Positions 23,770-33,096 of a stretch of 64,000 nt of DNA are shown piece after piece. A model generated the notes under the pieces. The model had not been told where the DNA came from, did no database searches, and was given only the letters and a program-made list of their open reading frames with translations. Made by a program: the position numbers and the translations under genes. Source of the stretch: Butyricicoccus_B sp017886875 (GTDB taxonomy: Bacteria; Bacillota; Clostridia; Oscillospirales; Butyricicoccaceae); the NCBI GenBank assembly GCA_963931655.1, contig OZ007036.1, forward strand, positions 744,001 to 808,000, written 5' to 3'. The first letter of the stretch is position 1. Each line of letters starts with the position of its first letter.

Positions 23770-24375
23770 ATGGATTTCACTGCAATAGATTTTGAAACGG
23801 GTAATTCATATTATACCAGCGCATGTTCAATAGGCGTTTCTGTTTTTAAAGACAATAAACCTATAAAACAATATTCAAAATTTATAAAACCACCAGAGCA
23901 GGCAGGTAACTTTCACTGGTACAATGTAAAAATTCATGGAATAAAACAATCTGACTTAGAAAATGAACCAAACTTTTCTGAAATTTGGTCACAAATAAAA
24001 CAAGATATTGAAAATAAAACCATAGTTTGTCATAATGCAGTTTTTGACACTGCTGTACTTCGCAAATGCTTAGAGTTTTATAATATACCATTTCCAGATT
24101 TTAATTATATATGTACGGTTAAAGTATCTCAAAAGCTATGGCCTGAGCTTGAAAACCATAGACTTGACACTGTTTCATCGTTTTTAGGTATAGAGCTTAA
24201 CCATCATGAAGCGGGATCTGATGCTCATGCATGTGGATTAATTTTACATTATGCATTAAAACAAACAGGTTCAAAAAGTATAGATGAACTTGCAACCAAA
24301 CTTGGTATAAAACTTGGTTATGTTGGTAAAAATAAACATATTTCTTGTAGTTGTGCAAAAAATGCTTTAAAATGA
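23770..24375 (+). CDS. DEDDh 3'-5' exonuclease (DnaQ/PolC epsilon-like)
   Basis: The 201-residue protein contains DFTAIDFETGN (Exo I, Asp-Glu), HNAVFDTAVL (Exo II, Asp) and HHEAGSDAHACGLI (Exo III, His-x4-Asp), the complete DEDDh set. After about residue 170 a short tail has C-x-C (SCSCAKNALK). Such stand-alone exonucleases trim DNA or RNA ends; some assist replication proofreading. It belongs to the run DUF2461-exonuclease-small membrane protein. Confidence 0.82.
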   Translation: MDFTAIDFETGNSYYTSACSIGVSVFKDNKPIKQYSKFIKPPEQAGNFHWYNVKIHGIKQSDLENEPNFSEIWSQIKQDIENKTIVCHNAVFDTAVLRKCLEFYNIPFPDFNYICTVKVSQKLWPELENHRLDTVSSFLGIELNHHEAGSDAHACGLILHYALKQTGSKSIDELATKLGIKLGYVGKNKHISCSCAKNALK

Positions 24376-24390
24376 AAGAGGTGTATTTAA

Positions 24391-24660
24391 ATGAAAGAAA
24401 TTATTACAAAAGAAAATGTAACCCGTTGTGCACAAGATGCGTCAGATTACATTGTTTCACTTATTAAATTTGTTGTTGCTAGAGCAAAAGATTTTTCAGT
24501 TTTGGATTTTGCACTTTTAAAGCTTTGTTTAGTAAGTTTTGGTCTTTACATAGGCTCTAAATTTGCTGAATTTTTTAAAAAATTCAGATTTGTTTTACTT
24601 ATAAGCTTTTTTATCTCTTACGTTTATATGCTTTGGCGTATCTTTATTCGTGAGGATTAA
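24391..24660 (+). CDS. Small membrane protein of unknown function
   Basis: The 89-residue protein follows a good AAAGAGGTG site, 16 bases after the exonuclease gene. Two hydrophobic segments (about 44-62, FALLKLCLVSFGLYIGSKF, and 66-84, FRFVLLISFFISYVYMLW) follow a polar N-terminus with no recognised motif. A terminator lies directly behind. Confidence 0.6.
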   Translation: MKEIITKENVTRCAQDASDYIVSLIKFVVARAKDFSVLDFALLKLCLVSFGLYIGSKFAEFFKKFRFVLLISFFISYVYMLWRIFIRED

Positions 24661-24666
24661 TTTTTT

Positions 24667-24705
24667 CACCGCTGATAGTGAAAATAAACTTTCAGCGGTC
24701 TTTTT
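24667..24705 (+). terminator. Terminator of the DUF2461-exonuclease-membrane protein unit
   Basis: ACCGCTGA (24668-24675) pairs with TCAGCGGT (24692-24699), followed by CTTTTTAT. Confidence 0.8.
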
Positions 24706-24731
24706 ATGACTATATTTTTAGGAGAATTTAA

Positions 24732-26000
24732 ATGAAAAAATCTTTTCAAAGCCCTTATTTTAAATGGGGACTTACAGCCTTTTTAGTTATTTTCTTTAGC
24801 ATTTGCTTTTTCTTTTCAATTTTCAAAATGAGTGGATTATTTTCTGCTATTAAAACCTTTATTGGAATATTAAAACCATTTATATATGGTGCAGTTTTAG
24901 CTTATTTTGTTTTACCTATTTACAATTTACTTGTAAAAAAACTACTTCCCTATACAAAAAAGCTTTTTAAATCTCAAGCTAAAGCACTTTCATGGACAAA
25001 AATGCTTTGTAGTATAATAAGTGTATTTTTTCTTATTGCTATAATAAGCGGTTTACTTTCAATGGTACTTCCAGAACTTGCAACAAGTATTTTAGGTCTT
25101 AGCACAGCAATGCCAGATTATTTAACTGAACTTTCCGACTGGTTAAATATAACCCTCAAGTATAATATTGAGCTACAAAATAATTTAATGCGAATTTATA
25201 ATCAACTTTCTGATTGGGTAGTTGCATGGATGGAAAATGATATGCTACCAAAGATGATTGAAATTATGGGTGGTAGTTTACTTGGCACAGTAAATATGCT
25301 TAAAAATGTTGTTGTGGGTATAATTATTGCGATTTATATGTTATGTAGCAAAGATTTATTTGCAGCACAAGCAAAAAAGATGATTTATAGTATTTTTAAT
25401 ACCAAAAGAGCAAATTTAATAGTTAAAAACTTTCGATTTGTGCATAAAGTTTTTGGCGGTTTTATAACTGGTAAACTTCTTGACTCATTTATTATTGGTG
25501 TTATAACCTTCTTTGCTATGACAATACTTGATATGCCATATATTATTTTAATAAGTGTTGTTATTGGTGTCACAAACTTCATTCCATTTTTTGGACCATT
25601 TATTGGTGCTATTCCATGTTCACTATTGGTTTTAATGATTGACCCACTTCAATGTGTATATTTTGTAATCTTTATTTTAATTTTACAGCAATTTGATGGA
25701 AATATTTTAGGCCCTAAGATTTTAGGTGACTCAACCGGTCTTTCTAGTTTCTGGGTAATGTTTGCAATTTTAATAGCAGGTGGTTTATTCGGCTTTGTAG
25801 GTATGCTTATTGGTGTGCCACTATTTGCAGTATTTTACAGTTTTATATCAACTCTTATCAATCATTCACTTACAGAAAAAAATCTGCCTATCAAAACAGA
25901 TAGCTATATGTTTACTGACCATATAAACCCAGAAACAAATGAACCTGTATTTTTTAAAGATGAAAAACCAAAACAAGAAAATAGTATTTCGATTAAATAA
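24732..26000 (+). CDS. AI-2E family transporter (second copy)
   Basis: The 422-residue protein starts behind AGGAG. Same architecture as the protein at 7847-9010: FIYGAVLAYFVLPIYNLL, SFIIGVITFFAMTILDMPY, TNFIPFFGPFIGAIPC, LQQFDGNILGPKILGDSTGLSSFWVM and GFVGMLIGVPLFAVFYS. The two are clearly diverged and not a recent duplication. The C-terminal tail (about 390-422) is polar and cytoplasmic. The substrate is unknown. Confidence 0.83.
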   Translation: MKKSFQSPYFKWGLTAFLVIFFSICFFFSIFKMSGLFSAIKTFIGILKPFIYGAVLAYFVLPIYNLLVKKLLPYTKKLFKSQAKALSWTKMLCSIISVFFLIAIISGLLSMVLPELATSILGLSTAMPDYLTELSDWLNITLKYNIELQNNLMRIYNQLSDWVVAWMENDMLPKMIEIMGGSLLGTVNMLKNVVVGIIIAIYMLCSKDLFAAQAKKMIYSIFNTKRANLIVKNFRFVHKVFGGFITGKLLDSFIIGVITFFAMTILDMPYIILISVVIGVTNFIPFFGPFIGAIPCSLLVLMIDPLQCVYFVIFILILQQFDGNILGPKILGDSTGLSSFWVMFAILIAGGLFGFVGMLIGVPLFAVFYSFISTLINHSLTEKNLPIKTDSYMFTDHINPETNEPVFFKDEKPKQENSISIK

Positions 26001-26002
26001 AA

Positions 26003-26040
26003 AAATCCTCTTAGGCTTAAAGTCTAAGAGGATTTGTATT
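26003..26040. terminator. Bidirectional terminator between AI-2E permease and transketolase
   Basis: AAATCCTCTTAG and CTAAGAGGATTT form a perfect stem with T runs on both strands. Confidence 0.88.
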
Positions 26041-26045
26041 TTTAA

Positions 26046-27011
26046 TTACTTACGAGCAATAGCTTTTTTAACAGCAGTTACAATATTTTCAGCAGTTAAG
26101 CCATATTCTTCCTGTAAGAACTTCTGTGCACCAACTTGTCCGAAACGGTCTTCAACACCAACCATTTCCATTACAACAGGCTTATTCTTAGCTAAAACAT
26201 TAGCTACAGCAGAACCAAGACCAGTTTTTACATTGTGGTTTTCAGCGGTTACAATGCAGCCAGTTTCTTCTGCGGATTTAATGATAAGCTCCTCATCAAT
26301 TGGCTTCCAAGTAAACATATCAATAACCTTAGCAGAAATACCTTCAGCTTTTAGGGTTTCCTCAGCCTTTAGAGCCTCGTCAACCATAATACCAGAAGCA
26401 ATAATTGTAACGTCCTTACCTTCTCTTAGTGTAACACCCTTACCGATTTCAAATTCAGCACCATCATCATAAACCTTGACAATGCCCTTACGAACCATAC
26501 GCATAAAGGAGAATTTTTCAGATGCAGCAAGTTTCTTAGTGATATCATATAACATAGCATAGTCGGTAGGGTCAACCACAACAGTCTCAGGAATAGCCAT
26601 ATAAATAGCCATATCTTCAAAAGGCATGTGTGTGCCGCCGTTATAAGCTGCACATACACCAGGGTCAGAACCTATAATATGTACAGGTAGTTTAGCGTAT
26701 GCACAAGACATAAACGCTTGGTCATATACACGACGAGAAGAGAAACAGCCAAAAGAATGTACAAAAACAGTGCGACCAGTTGCAACAAGACCAGCAGCAA
26801 CGCCTACAGCATTAGCTTCAGCGATACCAGCGTTAAAAGTCTGCTTTGGAAATTCTTTTTCCAGCTTTTTAGTGTTAATACAGCCGTAAAGGTCGCAGTC
26901 AATATGGCAAACCTTATTGCTTGCAGACATCATTTCCTGCATAGCAGTTACATAAGCATCACGATTTGCACGAGTATCTGTCTCATGCTTACCAATAACA
27001 TTAAAATTCAT
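26046..27011 (-). CDS. Transketolase, C-terminal subunit
   Basis: The 321-residue protein covers the pyrimidine-binding and C-terminal domains: FNAGIAEANAVGVAAGLVATGRTVFVHSFGCFSSRRVYDQ (given as FNAGIAEANAVGVAAG), GGTHMPFEDMAIYMAIP, VTIIASGIMVDEALKAEE and ENHNVKTGLGSAVANVL. It works with the N-terminal subunit just upstream to form a split transketolase for the non-oxidative pentose phosphate pathway. Its AAGGAGGG ribosome site overlaps the end of the upstream gene. Confidence 0.92.
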   Translation of the reverse strand: MNFNVIGKHETDTRANRDAYVTAMQEMMSASNKVCHIDCDLYGCINTKKLEKEFPKQTFNAGIAEANAVGVAAGLVATGRTVFVHSFGCFSSRRVYDQAFMSCAYAKLPVHIIGSDPGVCAAYNGGTHMPFEDMAIYMAIPETVVVDPTDYAMLYDITKKLAASEKFSFMRMVRKGIVKVYDDGAEFEIGKGVTLREGKDVTIIASGIMVDEALKAEETLKAEGISAKVIDMFTWKPIDEELIIKSAEETGCIVTAENHNVKTGLGSAVANVLAKNKPVVMEMVGVEDRFGQVGAQKFLQEEYGLTAENIVTAVKKAIARK

Positions 27012-27026
27012 TATCTCATACCCTCC

Positions 27027-27878
27027 TTACTGTGCCTTTACCTTAGCAAGTTCAGCCTCAGCAGCTGCGATAGCTTCGTCCCACTGCTCTTTAGATGGCT
27101 GAGATGAATGTGCACCAGTAGGCTCTGCAAAAGTTGCACCCTTACCCTTAGTGGTATTTAGTACAATACAGGTTGGCTTTCCTTTGCAGTCATAAGCTGA
27201 CATAACAGCATCATAAATCTGTTCAACATCGTTACCATTTTCGAGATTGATAACATTCCAGCCAAAAGCATCAAATTTAGCACCAATACCCTTACCATGG
27301 CTCATAATTTCATCAACCTTGCCATCAAGTTGCATTTTGTTGTTATCAACAAAGCAAACGAGATTGTCAAGTTTGTAATGTGCCGCAAACTGAGCAGCTT
27401 CCCAAACCTGACCTTCATCACACTCGCCATCGCCAACAAATACGAATACGTGATTATTACGCTCGTCCATTTTGTTGCCAAGAGCAGCACCAACGGCTGT
27501 GGAAATGCCTTGACCTAGAGAACCAGTTGTTAGGTCAATACCAGGGGTTTTTGTGCGGTCGGTATGAGATGGGAAATTAGTATGAGGCTTATTTAATGTA
27601 TAAGCTTCTTCGATTGGATAAAAGCCTTTAAGACCTAATGTTGCATACATAGCAGGGCCTGCATGACCTTTACTCATTACACACCAGTCACGCTCTTCCC
27701 AGCGAGGATTTTTAGGGTCTACTTTCATTACTTCTCCGTACAGAACTGCCAGTGCTTCTACAACAGACATTGAACCACCAACATGACCAAAACCAAGAGA
27801 ACCAATAGTTTTAAGTGTTTCAAGTCTGATTTCAGCGGCAAATACACGCAGTGCCTGCATTTTTTCTGCTTTCTGCAT
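27027..27878 (-). CDS. Transketolase, N-terminal (thiamine diphosphate-binding) subunit
   Basis: The 283-residue protein has GFGHVGGSMSVVEALAVLY, MSKGHAGPAMYATL, DLTTGSLGQGISTAVGAALG and the thiamine-diphosphate/metal motif GDGECDEGQVWEAAQFA...VDNNKMQLDG. Subunit splitting at this point is common in Clostridia. It heads a two-gene operon divergent from a DeoR-type regulator. Confidence 0.93.
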   Translation of the reverse strand: MQKAEKMQALRVFAAEIRLETLKTIGSLGFGHVGGSMSVVEALAVLYGEVMKVDPKNPRWEERDWCVMSKGHAGPAMYATLGLKGFYPIEEAYTLNKPHTNFPSHTDRTKTPGIDLTTGSLGQGISTAVGAALGNKMDERNNHVFVFVGDGECDEGQVWEAAQFAAHYKLDNLVCFVDNNKMQLDGKVDEIMSHGKGIGAKFDAFGWNVINLENGNDVEQIYDAVMSAYDCKGKPTCIVLNTTKGKGATFAEPTGAHSSQPSKEQWDEAIAAAEAELAKVKAQ

Positions 27879-28221
27879 TTAATACACCTACCTACTTAGC
27901 ATTATTTTCATATAAAACGATAAAATTATGAATGACTTAAATGTCATTTACTATTTCATTTATATTAACATTTTTTTTTCTTCTTTTCAATGGTTTATGA
28001 TAACTTTATATGAACTGTTTTGACATTTTTTCCAAAGTTATATTAAAAATCACTATAATTACACATTTATTAGTTGATTTTTCTTTAACTTCTGATACAA
28101 TAAATTATAAGCTTTATATCAGTAAAAATGTTTATTTTACTTTTAAATTTTACATTTTTATAAATCCATTTAACAGTTATTTTGTTATATAAAATACTTT
28201 GTGGGGGTTTGTCTAACTAAT
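27879..28221. other. AT-rich divergent regulatory region between transketolase and deoR-like genes
   Basis: No gene was found. A dyad AATGAC-N6-GTCATT at 27931-27948 lies about 55 bases before the transketolase start and is the best operator candidate for the DeoR-family protein. For the + strand gene, TTGATT (28074-28079) and TACAAT (28096-28101) are 16 bases apart. The rest is simple AT-rich sequence. Confidence 0.5.
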
Positions 28222-28980
28222 ATGAAAATCAGTCGTTTAAACTCTATTGAGCAATATGTTATAGCAAAAGAAACCGTATCTATTGATGAGCTTTGTGAAG
28301 TTTTTGGAGTGTCTAAAAACACCATAAGGCGTGATTTAAACGACCTCGAAATCAGAGGTCATATAACTAAAGTTTATGGCGGTGTTACAGCTGTTTGTTC
28401 TCCTTGCTCTAATTTATCTACGCCTGCAAGGTCTGCTATTCATTCATCTGATAAAAATTTAATAGGTAGACTCGCTTCAAATGAAGTCAATGATGGCGAT
28501 ACCATTTTTATTGACTCAGGTACAACAACACTTTGTATACTTAGACATCTAACGACTAAAAAAGGGCTTACAATAGTAACTCATTCACTTGCCGCTATGG
28601 CTGAGGCATCAAAATATGATAATATGAATTTAATTTGTCCAGGAGGTATATACAGCTCTCCTACTGACTCATTTGTGGGGCTTTCCACCTATGAAACATT
28701 ATCTGGTATGACAATAAACAAAGCATTTATGGCTGCAAGTGGTGTTTCTATAGAATGTGGAATGACCAATACCACATTTTTAGAGGCAGAAATTAAGCGT
28801 GGAGTTGTACACAAAGCAGAAAAAGTTTACCTTATGGCAGATAGTTCTAAACTAAATAAAAAAGCTGTTATTTCTTTTTGCAAGCTTGGTGAAATTTCTG
28901 GATTTATCACCGATTGCAAACCACCTGAACCATATTTTGACTTTTTTAAATCCAATGGTATTAAAATGCTCTATGAATAA
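28222..28980 (+). CDS. DeoR/GlpR-family transcriptional regulator
   Basis: The protein has 252 residues from ATG at 28222 (MKISRLNSIEQYV); GTG at 28201 is possible but the GGGGG ribosome site lies just behind it. Helix-turn-helix VSIDELCEVFGVSKNTIRRDLNDLE and ITKVYGG are classic for the family. A sugar-phosphate-sensing domain follows with FIDSGTTTLCILRHL, CPGGIYSSPTDSFVG, NKAFMAASGVSIECGMTN and LMADSSKL. It is divergent from the split transketolase genes, which it may control. Confidence 0.87.
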   Translation: MKISRLNSIEQYVIAKETVSIDELCEVFGVSKNTIRRDLNDLEIRGHITKVYGGVTAVCSPCSNLSTPARSAIHSSDKNLIGRLASNEVNDGDTIFIDSGTTTLCILRHLTTKKGLTIVTHSLAAMAEASKYDNMNLICPGGIYSSPTDSFVGLSTYETLSGMTINKAFMAASGVSIECGMTNTTFLEAEIKRGVVHKAEKVYLMADSSKLNKKAVISFCKLGEISGFITDCKPPEPYFDFFKSNGIKMLYE

Positions 28981-28984
28981 AAAG

Positions 28985-29015
28985 CAGGCAAGCTAACAAA
29001 CTTGCCTGTTTTTTT
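28985..29015. terminator. Bidirectional terminator between deoR-like gene and helicase
   Basis: CAGGCAAG pairs with CTTGCCTG around eight bases, followed by seven T residues. Confidence 0.88.
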
Positions 29016-29021
29016 GTTATT

Positions 29022-31430
29022 TTATATCTTTGTCATAAACTGGCTTGCACTTTTAGAAAGTAGTCTTTTTGTTCCTTTATTATCAAATGCAATTTCCAGT
29101 AAAAAATCTCCACCCATAGGTTTTGAGCTAGTTATAAGTCCCTCCCCAAAAGCTCTGTGCTTAACCCTGTCACCAACATTAAACAGTGTTGTTTGTGCAC
29201 TTGTTAGCGGTACAGAGGCAGCTTTTTTTTCTATAAATGCAGAGGTCTTATAAGCCTGTGCTATAACATTTGCATTTTTCTGCTTATAATCATTTTCTTG
29301 TTTATCAAGCATAGCTTGCTGCATTTGTTGACGTTTGGATATATTAGAATCAATTAAATTTTCCGGAATTTCATCTAAAAAGCGTGATGGTCTTGCATAT
29401 TGTGTATGCCCATAAAGCATACGACGTTCTGTACAAGTTATATGTAATTGAGTTTTAGCTCTTGTAACTGCAACATAGCAAAGTCTGCGTTCTTCTTCAA
29501 GTAGTTCATCATTTTCGGTTGACCTAAAAGACGGAAATAAACCTTCCTCCATTCCGCTTAAAAATACAACCAGAAATTCTAATCCTTTTGCTGAATGCAT
29601 AGTCATCATTAAAACAGCATCTTCATCTTCTGCTGTTTTATCTGCATCGGTATAAAGTGCCATATCCTCTAAAAATCCCGAAAGCGTTGGATTTTCTGAG
29701 TTTTCATGATATTGAGTTATGGTGGATTTTAACTCCATAATATTATCTAATCTGTTTTGAGAGTCTGAGTCACCTTTATTTTCAAGCATTTCAGCATAAC
29801 CTGTTTTATCAAGCATTTCATCATAAAGCTCTGGCAGTGTTAAAACATCTCTTTTAGCTCGTAAATCATCTATTATTTGAGTAAATTTAAGCATAGCATT
29901 AGCTGAACGTGAAATTGATTGATAGTTTTTGGCATTTTTAAGCACTTCATAAAGCGAAATACCATATATAGCCGCTTCATCTTCTGCAAGCTCTATTGAC
30001 CTATCACCGATTTTTCTAGCAGGAACATTTACAATTCTTTTCAATCTGAGTGTATCTGATGGATTTTCAATTATCCATAAGTAAGCAAACATATCACGAA
30101 TTTCTGCACGAGAGAAGAAATCTCTGCCTTTATAAATTCGATATGGTATAGAATTTCTACGAAATGCGGCTTCTAAACTATTTGAAAGTGCATTATTTCG
30201 GTATAATATAGCGAAATCACTCCATTTCATACCCTTTTCTACACCTTCAACTATACATTCAGCTATATAAGCTGCTTCACCCTCTTGTGTATCTGAACGA
30301 TGAAGTTTTATTCTATTACCGCCTGAATTATCTGTCCACAGCTCTTTACCTTTTCTGTGAATATTATTTCTTATTATCTCATTTGCAGCACATAAAATAG
30401 TATCAGTTGAGCGATAATTTTGCTCTAATCTGATTGTTTTAGCATTTGGATACTGCTGCTCAAATTCCAAAATATTAGCGATTGTAGCACCTCTAAATTT
30501 ATAAATACTCTGGTCATCATCTCCAACCACACATAAATTATTTTTTCCACCTGCAAGCAGACTTGTTAAAACATATTGTGCATGGTTTGTATCTTGGTAC
30601 TCATCAACAAGCACATACTTAAATTTTTGCTGATAATATTCTCTTATATCTTGATTATCTCTTAAAAGCTCGACCGTTTTCATAATAATATCATCGAAAT
30701 CAAGTGCATTTGCTTCTTTCATCTTCTTTTGATATATAGTATAAACATCGGATACTTTGCCTTTATAATAATCTCCCGCTGCCTGAGTCGCATAAAGTCT
30801 TGCACCTATTAAATTATCCTTTGCCCTTGAAATTTCATTCATTATAGTTTTAGGGTCAAAAGCTTTGTCGTCCAGATTAAGCTGTTTTAAAACATCAGTT
30901 ATAACACGTTTTTTATCATCTTCATCATAGATTGTAAAATTTTCTTTATAACCTATTTTTTCTATATCACGTCTTAAAATTCTAAGACATGCTGTATGGA
31001 AAGTATAAGCCCAAACAGCCCTAGAATCTTGTTCACCAATTGCACGAGTTAATCTTTCCTTGAGTTCTTTTGCTGCTTTATTAGTAAATGTGATTGCTAT
31101 AACTTCCCAAGGCTTGGCAGGCTCTACTGCACAAAGTCTTTCCGCTTTTTCTCTGTTTTCCTCAAGTGGATTATTAAGATAATCCATTAAAAACCTTAAA
31201 TCTTCTTGTGTTATATTTTCTGGTGCAAAATCGCTTTCTTTGCCAAAACTGAGTATATTTATAATTCTATTTATAAGTACAGTTGTTTTGCCACTTCCCG
31301 CACCCGCAAGTATTAAAAGTGGCCCTTCTGTTTGCATAACTGCATTACGTTGCATATCATTAAGGCTTGCAAACTTTCTTTCGATTATTGACTTACGAAT
31401 TGCCGAATATTGAATATCGAATTTTGTCAT
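29022..31430 (-). CDS. pcrA: UvrD/PcrA-family SF1A DNA helicase
   Basis: The 802-residue protein has all SF1A motifs: LNDMQRNAV (Q motif), AGAGSGKTT (42-50), AITFTNKAAKELKER (Ia), VDEYQDTNHAQY (II), VVGDDDQSIYKFRGA (III), LEQNYRST (IV), MTMHSAKGLEF (V) and VAVTRAKTQL (VI). The C-terminal tail has a PcrA-like Tudor domain (FNVGDRVKHRAFGEGLI). Compared with PcrA, about 30-40 extra charged residues lie between motifs I and Ia (about 61-106). PcrA removes recombinase and RNA polymerase and acts in repair and replication. Confidence 0.93.
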   Translation of the reverse strand: MTKFDIQYSAIRKSIIERKFASLNDMQRNAVMQTEGPLLILAGAGSGKTTVLINRIINILSFGKESDFAPENITQEDLRFLMDYLNNPLEENREKAERLCAVEPAKPWEVIAITFTNKAAKELKERLTRAIGEQDSRAVWAYTFHTACLRILRRDIEKIGYKENFTIYDEDDKKRVITDVLKQLNLDDKAFDPKTIMNEISRAKDNLIGARLYATQAAGDYYKGKVSDVYTIYQKKMKEANALDFDDIIMKTVELLRDNQDIREYYQQKFKYVLVDEYQDTNHAQYVLTSLLAGGKNNLCVVGDDDQSIYKFRGATIANILEFEQQYPNAKTIRLEQNYRSTDTILCAANEIIRNNIHRKGKELWTDNSGGNRIKLHRSDTQEGEAAYIAECIVEGVEKGMKWSDFAILYRNNALSNSLEAAFRRNSIPYRIYKGRDFFSRAEIRDMFAYLWIIENPSDTLRLKRIVNVPARKIGDRSIELAEDEAAIYGISLYEVLKNAKNYQSISRSANAMLKFTQIIDDLRAKRDVLTLPELYDEMLDKTGYAEMLENKGDSDSQNRLDNIMELKSTITQYHENSENPTLSGFLEDMALYTDADKTAEDEDAVLMMTMHSAKGLEFLVVFLSGMEEGLFPSFRSTENDELLEEERRLCYVAVTRAKTQLHITCTERRMLYGHTQYARPSRFLDEIPENLIDSNISKRQQMQQAMLDKQENDYKQKNANVIAQAYKTSAFIEKKAASVPLTSAQTTLFNVGDRVKHRAFGEGLITSSKPMGGDFLLEIAFDNKGTKRLLSKSASQFMTKI

Positions 31431-31517
31431 ATCTAAAAAATCCTTTTCACAAAACTGAATTTCCGTTATATTATATCATAAATTTACAAACTATCACAAG
31501 TAAAGTCTAGGTAACAT

Positions 31518-31546
31518 AAAAAGAGCCTATTTTCAAGGCTCTTTTT
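31518..31546 (-). terminator. Terminator of the spoIIA operon
   Basis: AAAAAGAGCCT and AGGCTCTTTTT form a perfect 11-bp stem right at the sigF stop codon. Confidence 0.85.
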
Positions 31547-32252
31547 ACTCCAATATTTGTTTTCTCATTCGCTCAACCGCTTTTTTCTCAAGTCTTGAAA
31601 CTTGAACTTGTGATACTCCAAGCAGTTTTGCACATTGCTGCTGAGTCATATTTCGCTCATATCTAAGCCTAATTATTTGTGCCTCACGCTCAGGCAGTTC
31701 ATTTATCATCTGCCATAAGGCGAGCTTATTTGTTATATGTTCTTCTATGCCTTCATCGCCTATAAGCTCGCCAAGGGCAGAACCGTCCTCACCTACCTCT
31801 CTTTGGAGTGAATCGGTTGTTTGTGTTGCCTGTTCACACATGGCAACTTCTTCAACCGATAAACCAGACGCACTTGCAAGCTCTGAAATTGTCACCTCCC
31901 TGCCGAGTTCATTTTCGAGTTTGTTTTGTAACTGTTTTAATTTTATCGACTGCTCTTTAACAGAACGGCTGACCTTTACACTTCCATCATCACGCAGAAA
32001 TCTGCGTATTTCTCCTGCAATTTTTGGCACAGCATATGTTGAAAACTGCGTTCCAAAATCGCCATCAAAACCATTAACCGCTTTTATAAACCCTAAACAA
32101 GCTAGTTGATATAAATCATCTTGTTCAACACCTCGATTTATATAACGTTTTACAATAGACCATATAAGACCACTGTTTTTTATTATAAGTTTTTCGCCTG
32201 CAAGCTTATCACCTGTTTGAGCTTTTTTTATAAGCTCTAATTGCTCACTCAC
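31545..32252 (-). CDS. sigF: Sporulation sigma factor SigF
   Basis: The 235-residue sigma-70 factor has region 2 (LACLGFIKAVNGFDGDFGTQFSTYAVPKIAGEIRRFLRDDG, given as GTQFSTYAVPKIAGEIRRFL), region 3 (SRSVKEQSIKLKQ) and region 4 (LPEREAQIIRLRYERNMTQQQCAKLLGVSQVQVSRLEKKA, given as MTQQQCAKLLGVSQVQVSRL). It is the last gene of spoIIAA-spoIIAB-sigF and overlaps spoIIAB by four bases. Sigma F directs the first forespore-specific transcription, so the organism carries the core early sporulation switch. Confidence 0.95.
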   Translation of the reverse strand: MSEQLELIKKAQTGDKLAGEKLIIKNSGLIWSIVKRYINRGVEQDDLYQLACLGFIKAVNGFDGDFGTQFSTYAVPKIAGEIRRFLRDDGSVKVSRSVKEQSIKLKQLQNKLENELGREVTISELASASGLSVEEVAMCEQATQTTDSLQREVGEDGSALGELIGDEGIEEHITNKLALWQMINELPEREAQIIRLRYERNMTQQQCAKLLGVSQVQVSRLEKKAVERMRKQILE

Positions 32253-32692
32253 TGACGTTCCTCCCGTCCTCTGATTTTTTTAATCAGTGTGACTTGAGTG
32301 CCTTTATGTAATTTAGATTGTACTTTGAGCTTGTCCGTAAAACTTTCCATAATTGTAAAGCCCATACCAGAACGTTGTTCATCTCCAGTGGTAAACATAG
32401 GCTGTCTTGCTCTTTCAATATCCTCTATTCCACAGCCAAAGTCTTTTACTTTAATTTCTGCTATATTATCTTCAAACAGTCTAACTGTTATATTTATTGT
32501 GCCTAATCTATCACGATAGCCATGTACTACTGAATTTGTGACCGCTTCCGAAACAATAGTTTTTATGTCATTTAACTCCTCCATAGTTGGGTCAAGTTGA
32601 GCGACAAAAGCAGCCACTGTTTGACGTGCAAAGCTTTCATTTACTGAGCGACTTTCCAGTTTAATTGACATTTTATTTGTTACTTGTTTCAT
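32249..32692 (-). CDS. spoIIAB: Anti-sigma F factor SpoIIAB
   Basis: The 147-residue GHKL-fold kinase shows ETVSEAVTNSVVHGYRD-like IVSEAVTNSVVHGY (N box), VKDFGCGIEDIE (G1) and RSGMGFTIMESFTDKL (G2). It binds SigF and phosphorylates SpoIIAA. It is located between spoIIAA (four bases upstream) and sigF (overlapping). Confidence 0.95.
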   Translation of the reverse strand: MKQVTNKMSIKLESRSVNESFARQTVAAFVAQLDPTMEELNDIKTIVSEAVTNSVVHGYRDRLGTINITVRLFEDNIAEIKVKDFGCGIEDIERARQPMFTTGDEQRSGMGFTIMESFTDKLKVQSKLHKGTQVTLIKKIRGREERQ

Positions 32693-32696
32693 TATT

Positions 32697-33011
32697 TTAC
32701 ACTCCGTCTATAAACTCAATTTTCTTGTTAAGACCTGCTGCTTTAAAGATTTTCATTGCATTTTGTGGTGTGCCTTCAACAGTAAGACTTCTGCCTGTTC
32801 TTTCCAAGGCTCTTGATAGATTTACAACCACAGCAAGTCCAGAAGAGTCCATAAAAGTAAGACCAGATAAATTTAAAACAATAGGTGCATCAATATAAAG
32901 TGAAACAATATTTTCTTGATAACTTAGAATTTGCTTTGCTTCATGGTTACCAAGCTCACCTTCTATAAAGATAACAATTTTGTCACCTATTCGCTTGTGT
33001 GTAATCTGCAT
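32697..33011 (-). CDS. spoIIAA: Anti-anti-sigma factor SpoIIAA
   Basis: The 104-residue STAS-domain protein contains VLNLSGLTFMDSSGLAVVVNLSRA, where the Ser pair DSSG carries the SpoIIAB phosphorylation site (Ser near residue 57). When dephosphorylated it releases SigF from SpoIIAB. First gene of the operon; GAGGTG lies before the ATG. Confidence 0.94.
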   Translation of the reverse strand: MQITHKRIGDKIVIFIEGELGNHEAKQILSYQENIVSLYIDAPIVLNLSGLTFMDSSGLAVVVNLSRALERTGRSLTVEGTPQNAMKIFKAAGLNKKIEFIDGV

Positions 33012-33025
33012 AAAATTTCACCTCA

Positions 33026-33061
33026 CTAAAAAAAGCCTGCGAACATATACTTCACAGACTT
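33026..33061 (-). terminator. folC terminator
   Basis: On the minus strand AAGTCTGTGAA pairs with TTCGCAGGCTT using two G-U pairs, then TTTTTTAG. It lies in the short gap before spoIIAA. Confidence 0.7.
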
Positions 33062-33096
33062 ATTTTATAATAAACAAATATTCTATTTTTGCCGAA

